Position numbers and translations under genes: made by a program. From positions 111,922 through 175,921 of the forward strand of contig JAPZTS010000014.1 in the NCBI GenBank assembly GCA_027533185.1: 64,000 nucleotides of DNA. The letters run 5' to 3'. Of the stretch, positions 27,381 through 35,449 are shown piece by piece (position 1 is the stretch's first letter; the number at the start of each line of letters is the position of its first letter). A model generated the notes under the pieces. The model searched no databases, had not been told where the DNA came from, and saw nothing but the letters and a program-made list of their open reading frames with translations. This stretch comes from Leptospira sp. Lineage in GTDB: Bacteria > Spirochaetota > Leptospiria > Leptospirales > Leptospiraceae.

Positions 27381-27884
27381 TTATCCTAAAATTTGATTCC
27401 ATTCGTCCAGGTATGGTTTGGCGACAGCAAAAAGTTCTGCTTCATCTCCTATGATAGAAATGGATTCAATTTTGTCACCCTGAGCGATCGAATTGACTAC
27501 TTTCTGATCCGCGTCCGAAACGACTGCACCAAAGACAGTGTGTTTTCCATCCAACCAAGGAGTGGGGACGTGGGTGATAAAAAATTGACTTCCGTTCGTT
27601 CCTGGTCCGGCATTCGCCATGGAAAGGATTCCTGGTTTGTTGTGCTTGAGACTAGAATCAAATTCGTCTCGGAATTTGTATCCTGGGCCACCCGTCCCTG
27701 TTCCTAAAGGACAACCGCCTTGGATCATAAAATCGGCAATCACTCGATGGAACTTCAGACCGTCGTAAAATTTCCTTTTGGCGAGATTTATAAAATTTGC
27801 CACTGTGTTTGGAGTTTTATCTTCAAAAAATTCAATATGAATATCGCCGCGACTTGTTTTGATAACTGCTTTTAATTTTCCCAT
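27381..27884 (-). CDS. cyclophilin-type peptidyl-prolyl isomerase
   Basis: A 167-residue cytoplasmic cyclophilin that catalyses proline cis-trans isomerisation. Family residues are visible: [13 protein letters not shown] (catalytic Arg), [16 protein letters not shown], and [12 protein letters not shown]. The ATG at 27884 gives a start matching the family ([15 protein letters not shown]); an upstream start at 27944 would add 20 unrelated residues. No signal peptide is present. It is divergent from the AraC-type regulator. Confidence 0.95.
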   Translation of the reverse strand: MGKLKAVIKTSRGDIHIEFFEDKTPNTVANFINLAKRKFYDGLKFHRVIADFMIQGGCPLGTGTGGPGYKFRDEFDSSLKHNKPGILSMANAGPGTNGSQFFITHVPTPWLDGKHTVFGAVVSDADQKVVNSIAQGDKIESISIIGDEAELFAVAKPYLDEWNQILG

Positions 27885-28075
27885 ATGATTCTCTATATCA
27901 GAGGTCGAAATGTGATTGGCAAGTCCAAAAAAATCCAGAGCCACAAAGTTACCGGGAAATTAGAAATTCGGAAATATTGACAAATAAAAAGGAAACCTGT
28001 GGCTATGGTAATTTGACTACGTGTGCTATACTTAACCATCGTGAGTTGTTTTTGAAGGCCGATTTAAGAAAGCAG

Positions 28076-28996
28076 ATGCGATCAAGGAACTTTCAACTTT
28101 CCGAACCAAAAACGGGTTCTTTTTTTAACTTCACCGATGATCTATTTAAAAATCAGTCTTCTGCTTTTGCAGATCCATCTTCAAATCATATTTTATGGAA
28201 CCCAACGGAATCTCCCATCCATTTTTTTTGTGACGACCGAATTGTAAGTTTACCAAAATCATCCTTTTGTACAATCACAGCACTCAATTTTATAAAACTC
28301 CAAGAAAAAGAACAACCTCTCACTTGCATATCATTCAATAGAGAATTTTATTGTTTGAGAGATCATGATCATGAGGTTTCATGTAATGGAATTCTATTTT
28401 ATGGAGCACAGTCCTTTCCAATCCTCCAATTGAATAAAGAGGAAGATGATGCGTTTCGCAAATTATCAGATCTATTTTTGAAAGAATTTGTTTTGAAAGA
28501 TCCTATGCAGGGTGAAATGCTCGTAAGTTTATTAAAAGTAATGATCATCCTACTAACGAGAATAGGGAAAAGTCGAATTCAAAAAATAAATGGAAGTTAC
28601 CAGGAAATTGAAACCATTCGCCAATTTAACCTTCTTGTTGATGCAAATTTTAGGAAAAAGAAATCCGTTCAAGAGTATGCATTTTTGATCGGAGTAAATC
28701 CTAAAAAACTATCAGAAGTATTTCGAATCGCAAAACTAAATCCTCCACTTGTAACCATTCACAATCGTATCATTTTAGAAGCAAAACGATTGTTACTCTT
28801 TTCACTCAAATCAATCACTGAAATTTCCGATGATTTGGGTTTTGAAGATATTAGCCAATTCACTAAATTATTTAAAAAATATACCAATGAATCTCCTTCT
28901 CAATTCAGAGTTGGAAGTGGGCTTCATTCAGAATCGAACAAACAGCAATCCAATAAAGGTAAATTTCTTGAATCTCCAACTTCAAACTCAAACTAA
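28076..28996 (+). CDS. AraC-family transcriptional regulator
   Basis: A regulator of about 306 residues. The N-terminal two-thirds is a variable sensor-like region (FFNFTDDLFKNQSSAF, then PIHFFCDDRIVSLPKSS). The C-terminal part has the double helix-turn-helix: SVQEYAFLIGVNPKKLSEVF, then ITEISDDLGFEDISQFTKLF ending in ESPSQFR. The ATG at 28076 gives a family-like length; an in-frame TTG at 27977 would add 33 residues. The 3' end overlaps the DinB start, so it heads a gene run with redox-type products and may control it. Confidence 0.85.
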   Translation: MRSRNFQLSEPKTGSFFNFTDDLFKNQSSAFADPSSNHILWNPTESPIHFFCDDRIVSLPKSSFCTITALNFIKLQEKEQPLTCISFNREFYCLRDHDHEVSCNGILFYGAQSFPILQLNKEEDDAFRKLSDLFLKEFVLKDPMQGEMLVSLLKVMIILLTRIGKSRIQKINGSYQEIETIRQFNLLVDANFRKKKSVQEYAFLIGVNPKKLSEVFRIAKLNPPLVTIHNRIILEAKRLLLFSLKSITEISDDLGFEDISQFTKLFKKYTNESPSQFRVGSGLHSESNKQQSNKGKFLESPTSNSN

Positions 28997-29477
28997 CTTA
29001 AATTCAATTCGCACAGTTTTAGATCAGCTCTCTGAAGTTGAATACAAAAAATCACTTCGTGTTTTAGAAAATAAATCCATATCTCAGCATGTTAGGCATG
29101 TCCTCGAGTTTTACCAAGAGCTTGTCTTGGGTTCCAAAAAAGGAGAAATCAATTACGATGCAAGAAATCGGTCCCTTCGTGTTGAGTCAGACATTCATTT
29201 TGCAAAAGAGTTTCTAAATTTACTTACTTTGGAAATGGCGGAAATCTTGGAAGATAAAGAAATAAAACTTCAAGTAAGCTCACCTATTCCAAATTCAATG
29301 ATTGATTTGCAAACCTCTCTCTTTAGAGAGATTTCTTACTGCAATGAGCATACAGTACACCATCTAGCAATTTTAAAGATAGGTATACTGAATGAATTCT
29401 CCCATATAAAGTTGGAAGAAGGATTTGGAGTAGCTAATGCTACACTTCATTATGAAAGAGATCTTGCAAAAACTTAG
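28968..29477 (+). CDS. DinB-family protein
   Basis: A 169-residue four-helix protein of the DinB/YfiT type. Candidate metal-ligand histidines lie in SISQHVRHVLEFYQEL and CNEHTVHHLAILKIG. The start chosen is TTG at 28968, with AAAGG at 28955-28959 inside the end of the AraC gene; an earlier ATG in the same frame (28830) lies deep within that gene. DinB-like proteins are often metal-dependent thiol transferases (for example with bacillithiol or mycothiol); which thiol is used here is unknown. Confidence 0.75.
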   Translation: MNLQLQTQTNLNSIRTVLDQLSEVEYKKSLRVLENKSISQHVRHVLEFYQELVLGSKKGEINYDARNRSLRVESDIHFAKEFLNLLTLEMAEILEDKEIKLQVSSPIPNSMIDLQTSLFREISYCNEHTVHHLAILKIGILNEFSHIKLEEGFGVANATLHYERDLAKT

Positions 29478-29491
29478 AAAAAGTTAGGATT

Positions 29492-30001
29492 ATGTTAGCA
29501 ATTAAAGAATGGTTTATGATGCAAATTGACCCTGGAGTCTCTAAAAAAATTGAGACAATCGGTATTGATGAATCTGTAAAAAATATTACACTCCAGCTAT
29601 CGACAGGTGAGTTCAAATCTATTACTGAATTTTTAAAAGATGGGCCACTACTTTTGGTTTTTATTCGTGGAACATGGTGTCCTTTTTGCAATATCCATCT
29701 CAAAAATTTGAACCTCTGGGTAGAAAGTTTAAAAAATAAGACAGGAACCGTAATCGTCGTTTCTAGTGAGAAATTGATAACCATTAAGCGATGGTTAAGT
29801 TACAATCATGTTGGATTTATTTTTGCTGCAGATCCAAGTTACGAACTTATTGATCATTTTGGTGTGCGGATCCGACCCAATCAATTTTCACAGGCAGCGA
29901 CTTTTTTGGTTGATACAAACCAGTCGATTCGTCTCGTTTACAAGGGAAAAAGGAACGCAGCAGTCTTTGAAATTATGCAAGAAGCTTTAGATTCGGTATG
30001 A
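29492..30001 (+). CDS. peroxiredoxin-like (AhpC/TSA) protein
   Basis: A 169-residue thioredoxin-fold protein of the AhpC/TSA type. The active-site region is FIRGTWCPFCNIHLKNLN, with CxxC instead of the usual single peroxidatic Cys context (PxxxTxxC), so it may act as a thiol oxidoreductase or an atypical peroxiredoxin. Further family features are GTVIVVSSEKLITIKRW and the resolving-side FLVDTNQSIRLVYKG. It has no signal peptide and lies 14 nt after the DinB gene. It probably serves thiol or peroxide detoxification. Confidence 0.8.
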   Translation: MLAIKEWFMMQIDPGVSKKIETIGIDESVKNITLQLSTGEFKSITEFLKDGPLLLVFIRGTWCPFCNIHLKNLNLWVESLKNKTGTVIVVSSEKLITIKRWLSYNHVGFIFAADPSYELIDHFGVRIRPNQFSQAATFLVDTNQSIRLVYKGKRNAAVFEIMQEALDSV

Positions 30002-30071
30002 ATTTTTTGGATTGTAAGATTCTAGAAATCGGTCAGAATTTTGAGAATCAATTTATGGAGCCATTGTTTCT

Positions 30072-30695
30072 ATGAAATCATTGATTATTTTATCACTCAT
30101 TTTTTTTGTTCTCTCAGAACTTTCAACAGAACCCCAAGGGAATCAATATAAAAGCAAAAAATCGGCAAAAAAACAATCTCTTTCTAAGGTATCAGTTTCA
30201 GAAAAATCAAATACACGAAAGCAAAAAGAACGGATACAAAATCCTCTAATTGATTTCAATGAATTTCAGAAAATTGTAAACCAATCATCTTCGGAAAGGG
30301 AATCCCATCGGCTGGTAGAGAAAGAATTTTTAAAACTTATGGAAGAACCTGGAAACATTCTTTTAGATGCGAGAAGCGAGGTTAGATACCAGTTGCTTCA
30401 TATTAAGGGTGCGAAGAATCTTCCCTTCACAGAGTTTACAGAAAAAAGTTTAGCAGAAGTTATACCAGAAAAAACTACTAATATACTAATCTATTGTAAT
30501 AATAATTTTGAGGGGAGTCCAGATGCTTTCGCAGCCAAAGCACCTGCAGCCTCGCTCAATCTCTCGACATACACTTCGTTAAAGGCTTATGGATACAAGA
30601 ACATCTATGAGTTGGGTCCTTTGTTGGATGTCAAAGCGACAATTCTTCCGCTAGAGGGAAAAAATATTTCAAATGAGGAATTTACGGATCCATGA
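30072..30695 (+). CDS. exported rhodanese-like protein
   Basis: A 207-residue protein with an N-terminal signal sequence (LIILSLIFFVLSELS), a Lys/Ser-rich linker and a rhodanese domain (about 80-185). Domain signs are ILLDARSEVRYQLLHIKGAK (substrate-side Asp/Arg and His) and the catalytic loop start ILIYCNNNF, with Cys in the active-site position. Rhodaneses move sulfane sulfur; an exported one may act on periplasmic sulfur compounds. The stop overlaps the cyclase start in ATGA. Confidence 0.8.
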   Translation: MKSLIILSLIFFVLSELSTEPQGNQYKSKKSAKKQSLSKVSVSEKSNTRKQKERIQNPLIDFNEFQKIVNQSSSERESHRLVEKEFLKLMEEPGNILLDARSEVRYQLLHIKGAKNLPFTEFTEKSLAEVIPEKTTNILIYCNNNFEGSPDAFAAKAPAASLNLSTYTSLKAYGYKNIYELGPLLDVKATILPLEGKNISNEEFTDP

Positions 30696-31966
30696 TTAAG
30701 ATTGCCTACTTCCTATTTGGAAATCCCAAATTCCATTCACTAGAGCATAGACTTTTCAATACAATAGCTCTCGTAAATGGAACCTTAAATATCGTCGGAG
30801 TATTTGGTGTTGTTTATTTAGAAAATTTCAAAGTTCTGCTTGCTTTGAATCTAATCTCAGGCCTCACCATGCTTTTTATGTACTATTTATCTCGCGTAAA
30901 AAGTATATACTTTATTTTGTATTGGCCATTCAATCTGACGATTTTGATTTATCTATCAGCAATGTGGTTTTATAATGGGGGTTCTCTCGGGGGGAATCAC
31001 TACTATTTTATTCCAGCACTTGTTATAGCCTTAATTTTATTAAAAAATCATAATATATATTTAATTTATTCAGTCTATTTGTTCTTTTCGGTAGCACTTT
31101 TTTACTTGGAATACAATCACAAAGACTGGGTGGTCGGATACGCCAATGAGATGGATCGATACATGGATGTTGGGGGAAATTATGTTTTCGTTCAGATTCT
31201 AACTGGTATCTTAATCTTCATACTTTCGCGCAATTTAAATATTGAACGAAAAAAGTCCGAAACTCTTCTTTTAAATATTCTTCCCAAATCTATTGCTGAT
31301 GAGTTAAAGCAGAATGATTCTGTATCTCCCAAAAGATTTGAAGAAACTTCTGTACTTTTTTGTGACATGGCATCCTTTACTAAAATTGCGGAGGCTATGG
31401 ATCCGGAAACATTGGTTGGTGAATTGGATCGAGTATTCAAAAAATTTGATGAAATTTGTATCGAATACCGTATGGAAAAAATTAAAACGATCGGTGATGC
31501 CTACATGGCTGTTGGAGGGATACCTATCGAGAATAAAACACATGCAATCGATTCTGTGTTATGCGGACTAGGTTTTCAAGCTTATATGAATGAACAAAGA
31601 GAGATTCATAACCTCCATGGCAAGGAGTTTTGGCAAATCCGTCTTGGAATCCATGTGGGACCTTTGGTTGCAGGTGTGGTAGGAAATAACAAATTTGCCT
31701 ATGACGTTTGGGGAGACACAGTTAATACAGCAAGTCGGCTAGAAAGTTCAGGTGTTGTGGGAGAGGTAAATATATCTCAAGATACCTATGACTTGGTTAA
31801 GGACATTTTTTTGTGTGAGTCTCGAGGTCTGATATCAGCTAAAAACAAAGGAGACATTCCTATGTATTTGGTGAAAGGATTTCTTCCCGAGTATGCCGAT
31901 CCAATCAATAGTCTCAGACCCAACCAACAATTCAAACGAATGTATGCTGCAGAACTTTTATTTTAA
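30692..31966 (+). CDS. membrane class III adenylate cyclase
   Basis: A 424-residue protein with about six membrane spans in the first 190 residues and a C-terminal class III nucleotidyl cyclase domain. The two metal-binding Asp are visible (VLFCDMASFTKI and TIGDAYMAVGG). Substrate-choice positions are Lys (MEKIKTIGD) and Asp (FAYDVWGDTVNTASR), the pattern of adenylate rather than guanylate cyclases. cAMP synthesis is therefore inferred. It overlaps the rhodanese by 4 nt and the hydrolase by 23 nt. Confidence 0.9.
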   Translation: MIKIAYFLFGNPKFHSLEHRLFNTIALVNGTLNIVGVFGVVYLENFKVLLALNLISGLTMLFMYYLSRVKSIYFILYWPFNLTILIYLSAMWFYNGGSLGGNHYYFIPALVIALILLKNHNIYLIYSVYLFFSVALFYLEYNHKDWVVGYANEMDRYMDVGGNYVFVQILTGILIFILSRNLNIERKKSETLLLNILPKSIADELKQNDSVSPKRFEETSVLFCDMASFTKIAEAMDPETLVGELDRVFKKFDEICIEYRMEKIKTIGDAYMAVGGIPIENKTHAIDSVLCGLGFQAYMNEQREIHNLHGKEFWQIRLGIHVGPLVAGVVGNNKFAYDVWGDTVNTASRLESSGVVGEVNISQDTYDLVKDIFLCESRGLISAKNKGDIPMYLVKGFLPEYADPINSLRPNQQFKRMYAAELLF

Positions 31967-32783
31967 ATTTTCCTTTGTCGTGATCCTTTTTGTATTTTTT
32001 TGTGCGAAAAAAGACAATGAATCTTTGTTCTACCTCAAATACAATAAAGCAAAAACTTCCTTCGGGGATTTAGCATATGTTACGAATGATTGTCATTCAA
32101 AAAATAAATCTTTAGTATTTGTTCATGGGTCACCGGGTAACCATCGTGATTTTTTTGATTATCTTTCTGACTCAAAATTAAATGAAACATACTGCATCAT
32201 CTTGGTTGACCGTTTGGGTTATGGTGATTCTGAAAAAACAAGTTCAGTAGCGGATATTTTCCAGCAATCGAATGCTATATCAGAAACTTTGGAATGGATT
32301 TACAAAACAGAAAATCTAAATCTAAATTCTAAAACCTATATTGGCCACTCTTACGGTGGACCGATTGCTTTGCTTCTTTTTGAGAGAGATAGAAGTAGTT
32401 CAAAATCTTGTATTCTACTCGCATCGCCTCTTCTTCCCCAATTTGAAGAGGTTCAATTTTACAATAAAATCTTGCAAAATCGATTTTTCCAATTTTTTGT
32501 ATCTAAAGAAATCCAACATAGTAATGATGAAATGATAACCTTAAAATCCGATTTAGAAAAATTGAATTTCAAATTGAAATCCGCATCTGAGCAAATGACT
32601 GGAAAAATCATTTTAGTTCATGGCGATGGAGATTGGCTTGTACCTATCTCTCATACTACAGAATGGAATCCAAAAAGTGAAAATCTATTTTTGAGAAAAA
32701 TTATCCTAGAAGGCGAAAATCATTTTATACCTTGGACTCAAAAAGAAAAAATAAAGGAAATTATTAAAGAGAGTTACGAATGA
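31944..32783 (+). CDS. alpha/beta hydrolase, probably membrane-tethered
   Basis: A 279-residue alpha/beta hydrolase. The N-terminus is a hydrophobic segment ending in FVFFCAKKD, which could be a signal anchor or atypical lipobox. The fold shows VFVHGSPGNHRDFFDYL (oxyanion region), the nucleophile elbow GHSYGG, and a C-terminal GENHFIPW with the catalytic His. The substrate is unknown. The ATG at 31944 overlaps the cyclase end by 23 nt, and the stop overlaps the DoxX-like start in ATGA. Confidence 0.8.
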   Translation: MLQNFYFKFSFVVILFVFFCAKKDNESLFYLKYNKAKTSFGDLAYVTNDCHSKNKSLVFVHGSPGNHRDFFDYLSDSKLNETYCIILVDRLGYGDSEKTSSVADIFQQSNAISETLEWIYKTENLNLNSKTYIGHSYGGPIALLLFERDRSSSKSCILLASPLLPQFEEVQFYNKILQNRFFQFFVSKEIQHSNDEMITLKSDLEKLNFKLKSASEQMTGKIILVHGDGDWLVPISHTTEWNPKSENLFLRKIILEGENHFIPWTQKEKIKEIIKESYE

Positions 32784-33181
32784 AGTATTACAATATGTAT
32801 CTATACCAAACTGCACGAGTCTTAGCTATCGTGATCTTGGGACAAACTTTGTTTTTTAAATACTCAGGAGCAGACGAATCTGTATTTATATTCCAAACTT
32901 TAGGTATGGAACCTTGGGGAAGATATTTAACCGCAGTATTTGAGTCGATTGCAATTGTACTTATTGTATTTCCCAAATATGTCTGGCTTGGTGCTGGTAT
33001 AGCCATCAATTTGATGTTTGGCGCCATTTTATCGCATTTTGTTTTTTTGGGAATCGTCGTTCAGGATGATGGTGGCCTTCTTTTTGGTTTAGCCTTCCTT
33101 GTACTACTCGCTTCTTTATATTTGGTTTATTGTGATTTTTTAAAAATTCCTTTTATAGAGAGAAGGTCTAGTGCAAGGTAG
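32780..33181 (+). CDS. DoxX-like integral membrane protein
   Basis: A 133-residue protein with four predicted spans, including ARVLAIVILGQTLFFKYSGA and AIVLIVFPKYVWLGAGIAI. It resembles DoxX-family proteins. In mycobacteria a DoxX protein partners a rhodanese and a superoxide dismutase in a membrane redox complex. A redox link here is inferred from the rhodanese and peroxiredoxin in the same gene run. It is the last gene of the run. Confidence 0.75.
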   Translation: MKYYNMYLYQTARVLAIVILGQTLFFKYSGADESVFIFQTLGMEPWGRYLTAVFESIAIVLIVFPKYVWLGAGIAINLMFGAILSHFVFLGIVVQDDGGLLFGLAFLVLLASLYLVYCDFLKIPFIERRSSAR

Positions 33182-33200
33182 CTTTTGATCTAGTTTAAAA

Positions 33201-34817
33201 TTAGGAAAATGAATCCATTGATTTCTCGGCTTTAGAAAAAGACTTTTTATAAGTAAGATGGTTTTTTATAATCTCTATCAAACGGAGATAGGGAAATAAT
33301 GGAGCTCCTTCCAAATAGTTTTCATGACCAATTTCGTACAATTCCTTCCATTGGCGAAATAAGATTCGATAGCTTTCCCAAATTTTAAAGTTTGGGTCAT
33401 ACAAATTTGTAGATTCACTGGTTGCTCCGTTCAATTCAATGATCTTAAACTTTTTGCCTATTTTGAGATCGATATCCGAAGTGAATCGAATATCAAATCT
33501 GCCAAAATAGATCCCTTCTGTTTTAGCCATGATTTTATTTATTTTCAGGCTAAGTTCTTTAGTAATTAGGTCACTTCCATCAGTAAAAAGACAGCCCAAT
33601 ACATGGTTACCAATCTCTCCGATAGAAATGGATTCGTTGGCTTTTACTATTTCGGATAGTCGATTTTGATTGTTCCGAAAATGGGTGTTGCTTTGGAACT
33701 TGAATCTCGGATGTGATTGTATGAGAGTTTTTACTGTGGAAAAACCATCGCCAGTAATTTTAGGAAAGGTTTTTTTTGTGATCGAAAAAATTCTTCCCAG
33801 GGAATCCTTTGGATTTCGAATATAAAACAAACCAATTTCGGAACCTGGAATAAATTCTTGGAGAATCCACTCGAAGTTGTTTCTTTTTACAATTCTTAAT
33901 ACTTCATCGATTGAGTGTACTTTTTGTACGGCAAATCCTCGTTCGCCTTTATCTGGTTTTAGAACAAAAGGAAATTTAACTTTCTTTTTTAAAATAAAAT
34001 CTTTAATTTTTTTATCTAGATGGATTTCTTCGGGATTGATAAGAATCCATTTTGCAATTTGTTCTTCAGGGAGTAACCTGAGAATTTCAGATTTAGATTC
34101 ACCTGCGATTCCCGACGCAATGATGGCGGGATTGACAGTTGTTATATAACGAATCCCGCGAAATCGAATGGATAGATAAATTAGATATGGGACGAGTGGA
34201 AGATAGAAGATAAAACTCGGCCAAAATTCTAACCTAGGAATCTTTTGAATTCCAATCCAAAATTGGTTTCGTTTTTCTTTTGAACCTAACCAACTTAAAC
34301 CTCGGATCAATAAATAGAAAGATAAAATGGAGATCGATACGGAAAGGATCGGATTTAGAGATTGGAACGTATTTAAAATTTTTTCATGCAAAATTGAGCT
34401 CAGATAAACTACAATCAAGGTCCAAATCGAGACTGCAATAAAACTGATAAAAAAGAAAGAAAGAAAAGGTATTTTTAAAAATCCGCTCAGTAGGTAGATG
34501 GGTAGTCGAGTACCCGGAAAAAATCGAGATAGAAAAATGGCAAAATTGGAATGGTATTTTATCTTCTGTATTGTATCGGTCGTTTCCCATCTCTGGATCA
34601 ATTTTTGAATTTTATTAAAACGGAGTAGACCATTACGAGATAAAATACCCAATCCGTATAGGCCGAGATCACCTAAAAATATTCCAAGTGATATAACAAG
34701 GTAGATTTCCCAAAAAGATCCTCTGTTTTGTGAAAATAGAATTCCACCCGTTATGCAAGTCAGATCTTCGGAGGCTAAAGTTGCAAAGAAGAGTGAGATA
34801 AGTAGGGAAGTATTCAA
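33201..34817 (-). CDS. DedA membrane domain fused to an ATP-grasp enzyme
   Basis: A 538-residue two-domain protein. Residues 1-175 are a DedA/VTT-type membrane domain (ASEDLTCITGGI, ISLGIFLGDLGLYGLG, IFLSRFFPGTRLPIYLLSGF). After a further hydrophobic segment (about 195-220) comes an ATP-grasp domain, with FPFVLKPDKGERGFAV, WILQEFIPGSEIGLFYIR and metal/phosphate site GRFDIRF to FKIIELNGATSES. ATP-grasp enzymes ligate a carboxylate to an amine or thiol; the substrate is unknown. The fusion suggests a membrane-linked product, perhaps a lipid or cell-wall precursor. Confidence 0.85.
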   Translation of the reverse strand: MNTSLLISLFFATLASEDLTCITGGILFSQNRGSFWEIYLVISLGIFLGDLGLYGLGILSRNGLLRFNKIQKLIQRWETTDTIQKIKYHSNFAIFLSRFFPGTRLPIYLLSGFLKIPFLSFFFISFIAVSIWTLIVVYLSSILHEKILNTFQSLNPILSVSISILSFYLLIRGLSWLGSKEKRNQFWIGIQKIPRLEFWPSFIFYLPLVPYLIYLSIRFRGIRYITTVNPAIIASGIAGESKSEILRLLPEEQIAKWILINPEEIHLDKKIKDFILKKKVKFPFVLKPDKGERGFAVQKVHSIDEVLRIVKRNNFEWILQEFIPGSEIGLFYIRNPKDSLGRIFSITKKTFPKITGDGFSTVKTLIQSHPRFKFQSNTHFRNNQNRLSEIVKANESISIGEIGNHVLGCLFTDGSDLITKELSLKINKIMAKTEGIYFGRFDIRFTSDIDLKIGKKFKIIELNGATSESTNLYDPNFKIWESYRILFRQWKELYEIGHENYLEGAPLFPYLRLIEIIKNHLTYKKSFSKAEKSMDSFS

Positions 34818-34900
34818 TATAAGTAACTTTTTCCTTTCAATTGAATTTTATCCATTCGAAATTAATTTCTTTTCTTCTGATTGGAAAACAATATCATCGG

Positions 34901-35449
34901 ATGAGAATGCCTAAAGTACTCGTTATTCTAATCCATCCAAAATTTGAAACTTCAAAGGCCAATCAAATACTTTGGGATGCAATTCCGGAAAGCAAAGAGA
35001 TTACAAAACACGATCTCTATGAGACTTATCCTGATTTTTTTATCGATATCAAAAAGGAACAATCTCTCCTCTTGGACCATGATTACGTTATGTTTCAACA
35101 CCCATTTTATTGGTACAGCTGTCCCCCTCTCATGAAACAATGGATTGATGACGTATTAGAAGAGGGTTGGGCTTATGGAAAGACTGGAAACCAGTTGGTT
35201 GGTAAGACTTGGATCCAATGTATCACAACTGGTGGCCAAGATACTGCATATAGTAAAGAAGGTTTCCATAAACATACAGTGAATGATTTTCTTTTGCCTT
35301 TTCGTAGAACAGCGGAACTCTGTGGGATGATTTATAGGGATCCTTTTTTGGTCCAAGGTACGTTTCAGTTAGGAGAAAAGCAGTTGGCTGAATTTTCTAA
35401 TTCCTTTCGTAAATTTATTTTTTCAATTTTGGAATCAAGTCATGCATGA
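34901..35449 (+). CDS. kefF: KefF-type quinone oxidoreductase / potassium efflux ancillary protein
   Basis: A 182-residue flavodoxin-fold protein of the NQO/KefF type: VLVILIHPKFETSKANQ, ITKHDLYETYPDF, FQHPFYWYSCPPLMKQW, then CITTGGQDTAYSKEG. KefF binds KefC and activates glutathione-gated K+ efflux; it also reduces quinones. The ATG at 34901 (or 34907) is preferred over the in-frame TTG at 34841. The end overlaps the kefC-like start by 8 nt, which supports the partnership. Confidence 0.88.
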   Translation: MRMPKVLVILIHPKFETSKANQILWDAIPESKEITKHDLYETYPDFFIDIKKEQSLLLDHDYVMFQHPFYWYSCPPLMKQWIDDVLEEGWAYGKTGNQLVGKTWIQCITTGGQDTAYSKEGFHKHTVNDFLLPFRRTAELCGMIYRDPFLVQGTFQLGEKQLAEFSNSFRKFIFSILESSHA

